NCBI GenBank assembly: GCA_963678705.1
Contig: OY783204.1
Coordinates: 1,860,001 to 1,924,000 of the forward strand
From: Panorpa germanica
Taxonomy: Eukaryota > Arthropoda > Insecta > Mecoptera > Panorpidae
Reading direction: 5' to 3'
DNA length: 64,000 nucleotides
Position 1 is the stretch's first letter. Every line of letters starts with the position of its first letter. Position numbers and translations under genes: made by a program. Below are positions 55,644 through 64,000 of the stretch, in pieces. The notes under the pieces were generated by a model. That model had not been told where the DNA came from. It was given only the letters and a program-made list of their open reading frames with translations, and did not search any database.

Positions 55644-56849
55644 TTATGTAATTTTATTAACAATTCCAGATAATGGTTTATACTCAACAATCCGGTCATG
55701 TAATATTAAACAATAAGCATGAACGTAGTCTACAATATTTTCAGATGTTTCTAATTCAAGCCTTATATCAACTGGAGCAGGTTTTAGAAATTCTTTCTGT
55801 TTTGAACAATCTATTACTATTAAAGGTGCATTTTCTTTAAAATTCTTTAAATTTAAAATGGGATTCGGCTCTTTATCATAGTATGATTTTTGGAAATTAG
55901 CATACATTTCATATGCTATTGCATACTTATTATTGTCATAATCAAGATTAAGATTATCATAGGGGTACACATCAGAATTTAAGTATAGTTTTACGTTTCT
56001 TAAGGTACAAGTGTGAAATTTACTCATATCCTTTGTAATATCGTCTTTACCTTCTGTTTGTAACCCTAATATAACATAAGGTGGCTTTTCAAGTGCTGTA
56101 GATGTTTTAATAGACCAAGATTGATTTGTCGTGCGCGGCAACGCTGGATATTCGTACAAGTCCCAACTTCGAAAGCCAATATACAATGATTTATCGAGTT
56201 CTATTGTTTGTAATAATTCTAATTTCTTTTTGTCTGATACATTTATATGAGGCATACGCCATTGAATCTTTTCAATTGTTATTGATGGTGTTATTTCGTC
56301 CTTGTTACTTATCCAAAGTGCGTTATTATCGTTTTTTGATCGAATTAATATTAATTCATGCTTTACTGGTAATATAATTTTTTTAAAGTCTTCACAGAAC
56401 CCAAATATTGTTTTAAGAGGAATACAAACACTAAAATTTCCCTTATTATCTAATAAATTGTTATTTGTATCACGCCACCCCAAATTTTCAAGTTGCAACT
56501 CATTGTTATTATATGAAACATATCCTTTCATAGTAGTGGTTATACCAGGATTTTTATTTGAATCAATTTCAACCGAATTTATTTCATATTTTATACTTTC
56601 AAATAGGTATAAAATACCATTTAATATGAAAACAGGTATAGATTTTGAAGTGTCTTTTGTTTTACCTTCAATGTATAAGTAAGATTCCGAGGGTAATGTA
56701 TATACATTATGTTGATTTATTGGTATACGAATTTCGTCATTATATTCATAGCTGGTTGTGTTATATGGACTGTATGAATGTATTTCATATTGGCTTAATG
56801 ATTCGTCAAAGAGAATTTTATCTTCAATATTAAGCATATGAGCGGTCAT
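55644..56849 (-). CDS. Maverick major capsid-like protein (double jelly-roll, putative)
   Basis: 401 residues, starting MTAHMLNIEDKILFDESLSQ. The pattern VFILNGILYLFESIKYEINS, followed by VEIDSNKNPGITTTMKGYVS, and later PYDNLNLDYDNNKYAIAYEM, is what I know from capsid proteins of arthropod Polintons and adinto-like elements; beta-rich, with no signal peptide or membrane segment. It lies next to the penton-like gene and the protease, as expected for a virion module. The role is inferred from the family, not from catalytic motifs; the length is at the low end for double jelly-roll proteins. Confidence 0.6.
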   Translation of the reverse strand: MTAHMLNIEDKILFDESLSQYEIHSYSPYNTTSYEYNDEIRIPINQHNVYTLPSESYLYIEGKTKDTSKSIPVFILNGILYLFESIKYEINSVEIDSNKNPGITTTMKGYVSYNNNELQLENLGWRDTNNNLLDNKGNFSVCIPLKTIFGFCEDFKKIILPVKHELILIRSKNDNNALWISNKDEITPSITIEKIQWRMPHINVSDKKKLELLQTIELDKSLYIGFRSWDLYEYPALPRTTNQSWSIKTSTALEKPPYVILGLQTEGKDDITKDMSKFHTCTLRNVKLYLNSDVYPYDNLNLDYDNNKYAIAYEMYANFQKSYYDKEPNPILNLKNFKENAPLIVIDCSKQKEFLKPAPVDIRLELETSENIVDYVHAYCLILHDRIVEYKPLSGIVNKIT

Positions 56850-56975
56850 TGTAGAGTATTTATTTTAAATCCTAACGACTTAAGAAACTGTTTATTTTTT
56901 AATGTTATCCTCTTAAAAGGCTTGGTTGGACTACGCCGAGTTTGATTAAACGACGAATTATATATTGTTTTTAAA

Positions 56976-57725
56976 TTATGACATATACCCATTATTGAAT
57001 CTTTCGTATGTGCAATCTGCAGGAATTTTTTTCTTTTCTAAAATTGATAAGTTTTCTTCATTAACAATTTTTATAGAAATATTATGTATTTTCTGTACAA
57101 CGATTGGAAGATAAATGATTTGCTTTGGAATTTCTATTATCTTATATCCTGGTGGAACTGCAGGTGAAAACTCATGAATTGTGTGTACTAAACGTCCGTT
57201 TAGATAGGAACCGGATGTAATATTACATTCAATACGTATGTTATTTACTTTAATAATGTTTACCGGTAAGTTAGATACATGTAATTTATTAGGTTCTAAT
57301 ACTTGCTTATTAAATCCTAGTAATGAAGCAATACAATTTTCTTTCGAAAAATCTATTTTTTCAGTACATATTATCTCACTTTGAAGGGTATTTGTATTTG
57401 CAGTTAAATTTAAAAATACTTCTTTTATTTGCTTATCAGCTTTGTCCTTAAATTCGCTGTTGTGTTTTATTACTCTAGAATCACCAATGCTTAACCTTAA
57501 ATATTCCTGAATATCTTCCAATTCATATGAACCCACTGGTATTGAAATAACTTTACCATCTCCATAATAAAATTTATTGTTAGTGTCGTCAATGTTTGGT
57601 ATTGAATTAAATGTCTGAAAGTCGACTATTCCCAATTCAAACTGTTCATCGTACAAATCTATAGGAGGGAAAATATCGGCGCTTAATACGGATTTATTTC
57701 CAATAATTGTAAATGTCATAGACAT
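56976..57725 (-). CDS. Maverick minor capsid (penton-like) protein
   Basis: 249 residues starting MSMTFTIIGNKSVLSADIFP. FPPIDLYDEQFELGIVDFQT, then ISIPVGSYELEDIQEYL, ASLLGFNKQVL, RLVHTIHEFSPAVPPGYKII and YLPIVVQKIHNISIKIV agree with the penton-like single jelly-roll proteins of Polintons. Intact frame. Upstream gene of the major capsid-like gene on the same strand, separated by about 125 bases. Confidence 0.68.
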   Translation of the reverse strand: MSMTFTIIGNKSVLSADIFPPIDLYDEQFELGIVDFQTFNSIPNIDDTNNKFYYGDGKVISIPVGSYELEDIQEYLRLSIGDSRVIKHNSEFKDKADKQIKEVFLNLTANTNTLQSEIICTEKIDFSKENCIASLLGFNKQVLEPNKLHVSNLPVNIIKVNNIRIECNITSGSYLNGRLVHTIHEFSPAVPPGYKIIEIPKQIIYLPIVVQKIHNISIKIVNEENLSILEKKKIPADCTYERFNNGYMS

Positions 57726-57814
57726 TATTTTTTATTTAAAAAAATCCTTTCACGATAAGCTTAGTTATAGTAATAACAAATTAAAAATAAAACTCAGGTA
57801 TTTATAGCAATATA

Positions 57815-58189
57815 TTATTTATTATAAATATAAGAATTTGAATACAAAAAGTGTAAGCATAAATGTCCACAATTTACAGTATTAAATTTTTGAAATCTAT
57901 CATAGTTATATTGAATAGTATTATTTTTAAAGTATTCAATTGCTTCTATTGGAGGTTGAAGGTTACCAAAACTATCAAAATATAAAATATTTTTATTTCT
58001 TTTTATGTAAGCTACCCAATGTGTTCCTACTGATGTTTTATCATCTAAATTTATTATACCACTTTCATTTATATACATTTTTTTAGGCAAATCATTTCTC
58101 ATGAATACCCCTCTAAAGTGAGGGATATTAAATTTCTTGGCATATTTTCTTAAATCAACATCAGTAAGGGCTCGTTTAGGTAGCTTCAA
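57815..58189 (-). CDS. Maverick adenain/Ulp1-type cysteine protease
   Basis: 124 residues starting MKLPKRALTDVDLRKYAKKF. Visible catalytic elements: SVGTHWVAYIKR (His), NILYFDSFGNLQPP (Asp), and NTVNCGHLCLHFLY (Cys), the arrangement of the adenovirus-type C5 proteases. In Polintons this enzyme is thought to mature capsid proteins. The start codon overlaps the end of the next gene by four bases (58186-58189), so the two are probably co-expressed. Frame intact. Confidence 0.9.
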   Translation of the reverse strand: MKLPKRALTDVDLRKYAKKFNIPHFRGVFMRNDLPKKMYINESGIINLDDKTSVGTHWVAYIKRNKNILYFDSFGNLQPPIEAIEYFKNNTIQYNYDRFQKFNTVNCGHLCLHFLYSNSYIYNK

Positions 58190-59055
58190 CGAAAGTTTTT
58201 TGGATACGGATTAATATATAATCCTAACCCTTTTTTATAAGGTTTTAAATAAATTCCTTTGCCAGATTTTCCAATAGCAATTTCCTCCATAGTTTGGTTA
58301 TGTTTTTGAGTTTCTGCTAACATTTTTTTTGCATCCTTTGCCTCATTTATTGCTTTTGTAACACCTGCAACACCACCTGCCAATCCACCTAGTGCTGATA
58401 ATCCCGCAAATAATGGAATTAGAAATGGTAGAAAACCACCTACTTTTGGTATAGGAATTATTCTTAGTTTATTAACTTTAAATTTTGACTTTTTATTAAT
58501 TGATTGTTTTGCGGCTTGTGATGCAATTTTAATAGCTTTTGACACACTCTTAGGATTATCAGGGTTAATTAAAGTATTTTTTAGCGCACCACGAGCATTA
58601 AGATTAGCTTTCTTTAATGCTGCCATACTATGCTTGACCTTTCCGCTACCCTTTATTTTCTTCTTTTTAATTTTTTTATTTCGTTTCAACCCCATTCCAA
58701 GTTTGGTTTTTATATTCATGATATTAGCAACAAGTAATGATGCTAAACGTTCACTTAACTTTGAATCTTTAGAAAAATATTGCTTCCAAGCTTTCTCAAT
58801 CAGTATTTTATCAGCTACGTGTCTTTTACTTAAATCTTTATAGCGGTGATATGCAATGTCATGTTCTTTGCAAGCTGAGTCCAATGCATTAACTGCTTGA
58901 TGTCCTCGGTTTAAACGTTCTATTAAACGTGTTCCAGGACCGCAATAGTTGTATCCAGGCAAGTGCAACTCAAAAGGTAATTTATTGATTAGTTTATCAA
59001 TAAGACCATCACCTTTCTTTACTTTTATCATACTGAACAAAGTATGTGCTATCAT
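58186..59055 (-). CDS. Maverick PLA2/pVI-like virion protein
   Basis: 289 residues; the start could be MIAHTL (59055) or MIKVKK about 8 codons later. Residues 30-75 carry LPGYNYCGPGTRLIERLNRG, then ALDSACKEHDIAYHRYKD: the calcium-loop YxGPG and catalytic HD of parvovirus-type phospholipase A2. A basic linker (LKRNKKIKKKKIKGSGK) follows, then a hydrophobic Gly/Ala segment GFLPFLIPLFAGLSALGG and a C-terminal GLGLYINPY, like the small membrane-active and core proteins of adenoviruses. It is likely a structural protein that disturbs membranes or packs DNA; the function is inferred. Confidence 0.72.
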   Translation of the reverse strand: MIAHTLFSMIKVKKGDGLIDKLINKLPFELHLPGYNYCGPGTRLIERLNRGHQAVNALDSACKEHDIAYHRYKDLSKRHVADKILIEKAWKQYFSKDSKLSERLASLLVANIMNIKTKLGMGLKRNKKIKKKKIKGSGKVKHSMAALKKANLNARGALKNTLINPDNPKSVSKAIKIASQAAKQSINKKSKFKVNKLRIIPIPKVGGFLPFLIPLFAGLSALGGLAGGVAGVTKAINEAKDAKKMLAETQKHNQTMEEIAIGKSGKGIYLKPYKKGLGLYINPYPKNFR

Positions 59056-59230
59056 CCAATTTTATACTTTATAATATTTTCATATATAAAGATTAAACAT
59101 TTAAAATGTATTCTATTAGTTTATTACTTTTATCATACTGACCAAAGTATGTGCTATCATCCAATTTTATACTTTATAATATTTTCATATATAAAGATTA
59201 AACATTTAAAATGTATTCCATTAGTTTATA
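59021..59230. promoter_or_regulatory. Tandem 105-bp promoter repeat between divergent genes
   Basis: Unit 1 59021-59125, unit 2 59126-59230, near-identical. Each holds TATATAAAG (59083-59091 and 59188-59196) on the plus strand, and unit 1 overlaps the start codons of the minus-strand PLA2/pVI gene. The duplication puts two copies of the same TATA box ahead of the ATPase gene at 59250. Confidence 0.8.
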
Positions 59231-59249
59231 ACACATGCCTGGTTAAACA

Positions 59250-59951
59250 ATGAAGTTTGTAAAGCAAAAACAAACTCTTTCTGTAAAGAATGTAGATAAT
59301 CAAAGTAATAATTACACTAATAATTCAAAACATGGATCACTTTTACCAAACGACATTAGATGCATTATTTGTGGACCTTCAAACTGTGGAAAAACTAATG
59401 TTATGTTTAATCTAATTGAACATCCAAATGGGTTGCGATTTAAAAATATATACATTTATTCAAAATCTTTATATCAACCAAAATATAAAATATTACAACA
59501 AATTATGAAGAATATTAATGGTATGGGATACTATACATACACTGACAATGAAGAGATTATTAGACCTGAAGATGCTAGCCCAAATTCTATATTCATATTT
59601 GATGATGTTGCTTGCGATAAACAAAATAATATTCGAAATTTTTTTAGCATGGGCCGTCATAATTTGATAGACTCTTTCTATTTATGTCAGACTTACAGCA
59701 AAATTCCAAAGCAATTAATACGGGATAATACTAATTTTATTATATTATTCAAGCAAGATGACTTAAATTTAAAGCATATATATGATGATCATGTTAACTT
59801 TGACTTTCCAAGTTTTCTAGAGTTTAAACAAGTTTGTAATTTATGTTGGGATTCAAATAAATATTCCTTTATGGTAATAGATAAAAATAGTGACTTAAAT
59901 AAAGGGCGATACAGAAAAGGATTTGATATGTTTTTAGATATAACCAAGTAA
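59250..59951 (+). CDS. Maverick genome-packaging ATPase (FtsK/HerA, A32-like)
   Basis: 233 residues starting MKFVKQKQTLSVKNVDNQSN. Walker A GPSNCGKTNVMFNL at about residues 41-54, Walker B SIFIFDDVACDK at about 112-123, and the sensor-like FYLCQTYSKIPK. Size and motif spacing fit A32-like ATPases found in Polintons and large DNA viruses. Frame intact. It diverges from the PLA2/pVI gene. A short copy of its middle lies at 53356-53449. Confidence 0.92.
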   Translation: MKFVKQKQTLSVKNVDNQSNNYTNNSKHGSLLPNDIRCIICGPSNCGKTNVMFNLIEHPNGLRFKNIYIYSKSLYQPKYKILQQIMKNINGMGYYTYTDNEEIIRPEDASPNSIFIFDDVACDKQNNIRNFFSMGRHNLIDSFYLCQTYSKIPKQLIRDNTNFIILFKQDDLNLKHIYDDHVNFDFPSFLEFKQVCNLCWDSNKYSFMVIDKNSDLNKGRYRKGFDMFLDITK

Positions 59952-60047
59952 CCTTTACAATAATAATCAGTGTTGAGGTAACCATCTTCATAATAACATG
60001 CATTTATTATCTTAATAAACATTGATTTCGTTCAAATTACATTAATT

Positions 60048-60173
60048 ACGTTCCCATTACGTTGAATTTACGTTCCCATTACGTTTAATTTACGTTCAAA
60101 TTACGTTCCCATTACGTTGAATTTACGTTCCCATTACGTTTAATTTACGTTCAAATTACGTTCCCATTACGTT
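60048..60173 (+). promoter_or_regulatory. Array of five ACGTTCCCATTACGTT motifs
   Basis: Copies at 60048, 60070, 60103, 60125 and 60158, spaced 22, 33, 22, 33 bases, separated by TTTAATTTACGTTCAAATT-type text. The motif carries two ACGT half-sites. It ends 28 bases before the ATG at 60201 and is the only dense repeat between the ATPase and the next gene. A perfect inverted copy is at 51346-51361. Confidence 0.85.
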
Positions 60174-60200
60174 CAAGTTGCATAAAGTTTACATGTAACC

Positions 60201-61517
60201 ATGTTTAAATCAAAGAAGCGTGCAAAAAATACTGTGGTTAAAATAAAGACTCCTCCTACCAGATTTAAAAAAAGGAATAGTAAACGTAAAATAATAAGCA
60301 ATACTACTAATGATGAAGATAAAAAATTAACATGCGATATTATTAAATCAAGCGATTCTATAAGACAAAAGTATCTCGCATTAAAACTAGGAGAATCTGA
60401 GGCACAAAGGTACTTTGACAAACAGCTTGAACCAATAACTACACCACTAAATATACTAGCTAATAAAAGTACTTCCAATATTAAATTAGCGCAACCAATC
60501 AAACAAGATATTGATACAAAACCGTATGATTTCAAGGTTAAAACAATTAAATCTAAGTTAAATAACATGTTAAAAGAACCCCTAGACACTACATTTATAC
60601 CAGAACAGCAAAATGATTTAACATTAGCTAAAGAACCAACAATGGAACTTAGTCAGTTAGATGATGAAGTTTTTGAATCAAATGAACCCTTAGAATATAG
60701 TAGAGTACATGATCCAAACTTATTTAAGACATCTATAAAACTGTCTGAAGTTGAAGAAAATCTTAAAAAACAAGTTGATAAATACGCCTTTCAATATTTA
60801 ATTGATTTTAATAGACGAGAAGGTGATCCAAGTATATTTGATCATACATTTGGTATAAATTTAGAAGATGGTAATTTAATATTAGGAAAAACACTGGTTA
60901 CGTTTGATAAAGAGGGTATTATAATAGGAAATAAAAAATATAAGTCATCCCCCGGATTATATGAATTGCTTTTTAAAATAGATCCAAGCGCAAATATTTA
61001 TAGTGAGGAAGATTTAGAGGATTATAAAACAATTTTAACTGATACAAATGCACATAGAACATTATATTTACCTAATGGTAAAATTAAATCTAGCAAAGGT
61101 ATAAAATATAAAAAAATTATATCATTATTATTTCCTCCTCAAACAAAATTAAGTGCCCCAGCGTCTTCAACACCATATTCTTCAGAAAGATTACAAAACG
61201 TTCGATCAAGACTTTTGCAGCGTACGTCATCAGTTGGTTTACAAAATAATAAACGTTTAGGAGGTGGCAATTTAATACCAAACTTTATGACTTCAGTTGG
61301 TTTACAAAATAATAAACGTTTAGGAGGTGGCAATTTAATACCAAACTTTATGACTTTAAACAATAATCAAAAGGATTTCATTTACTGGGATGACCCAAAT
61401 GAATTAGTTGAAAGATTACAACTACTTATTAGTTCAAAAATGGCGGGCAATACATCACATGACAATGAAATTATTTCAATAGTTGAAGAATTAAAAGAAG
61501 CTAATATTATTATATAA
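60201..61517 (+). CDS. Maverick DUF8207-like protein
   Basis: 438 residues. The N-terminus is strongly basic (MFKSKKRAKNTVVKIKTPPT). The core has DHTFGINLEDGNLILGKTLV, SSPGLYELLFKIDPS, YSEEDLEDYKTILTDTNAHR, and SSKGIKYKKIISLLF, the pattern I associate with DUF8207 domains of arthropod Polinton-encoded proteins. A perfect 63-bp tandem repeat at 61230-61355 doubles TSVGLQNNKRLGGGNLIPNF. Frame intact. Its role is unknown; a nuclear or virion protein is likely from the charge. Confidence 0.75.
   Translation: MFKSKKRAKNTVVKIKTPPTRFKKRNSKRKIISNTTNDEDKKLTCDIIKSSDSIRQKYLALKLGESEAQRYFDKQLEPITTPLNILANKSTSNIKLAQPIKQDIDTKPYDFKVKTIKSKLNNMLKEPLDTTFIPEQQNDLTLAKEPTMELSQLDDEVFESNEPLEYSRVHDPNLFKTSIKLSEVEENLKKQVDKYAFQYLIDFNRREGDPSIFDHTFGINLEDGNLILGKTLVTFDKEGIIIGNKKYKSSPGLYELLFKIDPSANIYSEEDLEDYKTILTDTNAHRTLYLPNGKIKSSKGIKYKKIISLLFPPQTKLSAPASSTPYSSERLQNVRSRLLQRTSSVGLQNNKRLGGGNLIPNFMTSVGLQNNKRLGGGNLIPNFMTLNNNQKDFIYWDDPNELVERLQLLISSKMAGNTSHDNEIISIVEELKEANIII
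61230..61355 (+). repeat. Perfect 63-bp tandem duplication inside coding sequence
   Basis: Units 61230-61292 and 61293-61355 are identical and keep the frame (21 codons each). Recent slippage or repeat expansion. Confidence 0.97.
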
Positions 61518-61573
61518 ATACTTAAACACATTCCCTTCTTTTTCATTAATTTATAACTACTCATGTAAGTAAC

Positions 61574-61792
61574 ATGACTATTAACAAATTTGGAGTACAT
61601 ATACATAAGAAAAAAATTACTCGGCACGAAACAGTATCAAAAAATGATTTAATTATTATAGATAGACGTTTAAAAGCTGTAGAGAAAGATATTCATGATG
61701 CTTATATTAATAACTTTATTGAAGTAAATAAAAAAATTGCAACATTAATTACAGAATTAAAAACAAAACATAGTTTAGATATTAGTTCTTGA
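61574..61792 (+). CDS. Small coiled Maverick ORF
   Basis: 72 residues, MTINKFGVHIHKKKITRHET ... LIIIDRRLKAVEKDIHDAYI ... LITELKTKHSLDISS. Heptad-like hydrophobics suggest a coiled coil. It sits between the DUF8207-like and integrase genes on the same strand, so it is likely real. Unknown family. Confidence 0.5.
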   Translation: MTINKFGVHIHKKKITRHETVSKNDLIIIDRRLKAVEKDIHDAYINNFIEVNKKIATLITELKTKHSLDISS

Positions 61793-61814
61793 TAAATTTT
61801 GTGTAATAATAAGT

Positions 61815-62744
61815 ATGAGCAAAACAAAAATAGGTATAATTAATGAGTTACATAAACCTGCACTTAAAAACTATAAGCGTAGACATGTAATCATAAAAGG
61901 TCTAAATGATTCTTGGCAAGCTGATTTAGTAGAAATGATTCCGTATGCAAAAGAAAACAAAGGTTACAAGTATTTACTCACAGTAATTGATATATTTTCT
62001 AAATATGCATGGGCAGTTCCAGTAAAATCAAAATCTGCAAAAGACGTTACTGTTGCATTTGAAAATATTTTATTAAAAAATAAGAATAAGGTTCCGAAAA
62101 ACTTACAAACAGATAACGGAAAGGAATTTTATAACACTGAATTTAAAAAAGTTATAGATTCGTATGATATAAACCATTATAGTACATTTAGTAATATGAA
62201 AGCATCGATTGTTGAAAGATTTAATAGAACTCTAAAAAATGCCATGTGGAAAGATTTTAGTAAAAAAGGCAACTATAATTGGATTAAAAACATTGATGCA
62301 CTTGTTAAGAAATATAATAATACTCATCATTCAACAATTAATATGAAGCCATCTCAAGTATCAATAAAAAATGAAAAAAAATTATTAGGAAATGTATACA
62401 ATAGAATAAAAAGGGTCGGTTTAAGTCAATATAAAGTTGGAGATTATGTTCGTTTAAGCAAAACCAAATCATTATTTGCAAAAGGGTATACTCCTAACTG
62501 GAGTACCGAAATATTTACTATATCAAAAGTACAACTAACTAATCCAGTCACATATTTACTTAATGATTCTCTTGGCCAATCAATTGCAGGCGCGTTTTAC
62601 GAACAAGAACTACAAAAAACAAAATATCCAGATATATATCTAGTTGAGAAAGTTTTACAGAAAAAAGGAAAAAGAGTTTTTGTAAAGTGGTTAGGTTTAG
62701 ATAAATCTCATAACAGTTGGATAGATGCTAAAAATATTGTATAA
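61815..62744 (+). CDS. Maverick retroviral-type integrase with chromodomain
   Basis: 309 residues starting MSKTKIGIINELHKPALKNY. Catalytic DDE: WQADLVEM (about 37), LQTDNGKEF (about 100), ASIVERFNRTL (about 136). A C-terminal chromodomain-like unit, YLVEKVLQKKGKRVFVKWLG then SHNSWIDAKNIV, follows. This is the c-integrase of Polintons, which joins the element's ends to target DNA. No classical HHCC zinc finger precedes the core. Frame intact, and it converges on the polymerase gene. Confidence 0.93.
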   Translation: MSKTKIGIINELHKPALKNYKRRHVIIKGLNDSWQADLVEMIPYAKENKGYKYLLTVIDIFSKYAWAVPVKSKSAKDVTVAFENILLKNKNKVPKNLQTDNGKEFYNTEFKKVIDSYDINHYSTFSNMKASIVERFNRTLKNAMWKDFSKKGNYNWIKNIDALVKKYNNTHHSTINMKPSQVSIKNEKKLLGNVYNRIKRVGLSQYKVGDYVRLSKTKSLFAKGYTPNWSTEIFTISKVQLTNPVTYLLNDSLGQSIAGAFYEQELQKTKYPDIYLVEKVLQKKGKRVFVKWLGLDKSHNSWIDAKNIV

Positions 62745-62809
62745 CATTTTAAATAAATAAAACTATTGGTTATTATAAATATGTATTTATTTTTACATTA
62801 AAAATATAC

Positions 62810-63893
62810 TTATAACAATAAATCGCTCTCACTAAAACTATCAAAACCCCAAGGCAAAGTATCGGTACTATTTTTTATAATACACCGTTTATCATCAAAA
62901 GGACTTAAAGCAATTTTTGTTTGCTTAATAGAGTACACATTATGCAATTTTGAAACTATTCCTCTTTGAGTACATTTTTTTTCATTTAAAGTTCTTAAAC
63001 AATTTTCATAATCTTCAAAAGAAATATGGTTTTTTACTACACTTGTCTTTACTCCTTTTATTTTTTTTATAATATCATTATTATTAACTTTTATTGTATA
63101 CATTTTCGATCTTAGTCCTATAAAGTGAGTCATAATTTTATCGTTATTTTCATCCTTCATTAAACCTAATACCTTTTTATTTACACGGGGAATATTATAT
63201 TGATTGTTTTCTTTATAATCACTTGTATCAAACTTACTTATATCGCGTTTTATAGTTTCATAAATATCTGATGTGATAATTTCATATATTAACGAGTCAG
63301 TATCAATATATAAAAACTTTAAATTATTATTAAAAAATTCTTTTTGCATATAATTATAATGAAAATCATACATTACTGTTTTAGATAAATCTAATATTGA
63401 AAAGCCAACATATATAGGTTTATTAAATGTAATATTAGGTTTTAAAAGTTCAATAGCCACAACATTTTTATTAAAAATTGTTCGGCTATGAAAATTAGGT
63501 CGTGCTATTAAACTTTTTACTCCATAACGACCACCCCATTTTGTTTTTAATTTTATATCACGATGTTTTCTAACATTTTCCATTGTCTTACCAAATACAC
63601 TATTATTCATTAATTTATACAAGTTTTTTTCAAAATCATTGGTAGCCATTTTTCTTTTTTCTGTATTTAAATCGATATAGTTTTTTAGCCACGGTGATTG
63701 ACTAAATTTTAAAACTCGATGTATTTTTGACACTTGCATTCCTAAATGTATACATTGCTTTAAATTACTATAATGAATTATATATTTCTCCTTATCATAT
63801 AAAGTAGTTAAAAGTTTTTTATGTTTACTTCCCGGTGGAATACTATTGAAGCAGATATTATATGCACAGTTATATATTAAATATTTTATTAAT
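62810..63893 (-). pseudogene. Protein-primed DNA polymerase B, palm/C-terminal part (truncated)
   Basis: The open frame on the minus strand reaches up to about 63893 ([20 protein letters not shown], then [20 protein letters not shown]). Motif B is [14 protein letters not shown], motif [29 protein letters not shown] follows, and the C-terminus ends [12 protein letters not shown]. These are signatures of Polinton pPolB. Family members are about 1,000-1,200 residues; only about 360 are here. A stop in frame at about 63893 and foreign-looking sequence beyond suggest internal truncation rather than mere window edge. Confidence 0.88.
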
Positions 63894-64000
63894 CAATAAG
63901 TCCTCAGACTGAAATTATACAGAAAGTCCTCAGACTAAATTTCTGATACAACTAATACAATTCAATTACACTATCTGATTTCTATTCAATTACAATTTCT
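63894..64000. other. Window edge with a short direct repeat
   Basis: AAGTCCTCAGACT occurs twice (about 63898 and 63926). It carries no polymerase-like frame; possibly the joint where the Maverick was cut. Confidence 0.5.

Noticed and set aside
59044..59253. 69-codon plus-strand frame with internal repeat
   Set aside because: It is the translation of the duplicated promoter unit and overlaps the divergent gene start.
1..64000. CRISPR arrays, tRNA genes, bacterial operons
   Set aside because: No regular spacer-repeat arrays or cloverleaf with A/B boxes seen; the coding style and introns are eukaryotic.

Overview
This is an AT-rich nuclear segment from an arthropod, most likely an insect. I judge this from the arthropod-type 28S rRNA fragment, the mix of insect-style transposons, spliceosomal introns, and a possible OSK-like gene. 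I cannot name the species. No intact ordinary host gene is visible; nearly every recognisable coding stretch is a transposable element or a remnant of one.

Layout. 1-4200: Ty1/copia polyprotein cut by the window start, broken by one stop, with the start of its 3' LTR. 4286-6242: Jockey-type LINE (ORF1 plus endonuclease half of ORF2). 6242-9822: three Helitron pieces, including an autonomous Rep N-terminal part cut off just before the expected Y2 tyrosines. 9841-14462: a 28S rRNA fragment joined to a structured leader and a decayed R2-clade retrotransposon (zinc fingers, Myb, RT). 14780-15110: P-element-like transposase fragment. 16440-20093: an L1/Tx1-type LINE split by a BEL/Pao-like LTR remnant. 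20094-23018: a second, decayed R2-clade copy. 25318-26262 and 38440-38870: two decayed LINE RNase H tails on the minus strand. 26280-27729: large fold-back repeat. 28821-31429: PIF/Harbinger element with convergent transposase and Myb-like genes. 33681-34453: an intron-bearing SGNH/OSK-like gene or pseudogene, the best candidate for non-transposon coding. 34460-42190: long, mostly uninterpretable AT-rich sequence. 42200-50700: a mosaic of gypsy, Merlin, LINE ORF1 and hAT-like fragments containing a 1.5-kb segmental duplication.

52566-63893 is a Maverick/Polinton, the best-preserved unit. It carries two tandem paralogous spliced genes, unknown ORFs, a capsid module on the minus strand (major capsid-like, penton-like, adenain-type protease, PLA2/pVI-like protein), and on the plus strand a packaging ATPase, a DUF8207-like protein and an rve integrase with a chromodomain. 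A protein-primed DNA polymerase B fragment lies at the right edge. Capsid and ATPase genes diverge from a promoter region duplicated in tandem; a 16-bp motif array precedes the DUF8207-like gene and recurs once, inverted, near the left flank.

The points most worth follow-up are the 28S/R2-clade junction at an unusual 28S position, the phase-consistent OSK-like exons, and the Maverick's paired spliced genes and promoter repeats. Frames and motifs were read by eye; no database search was run.
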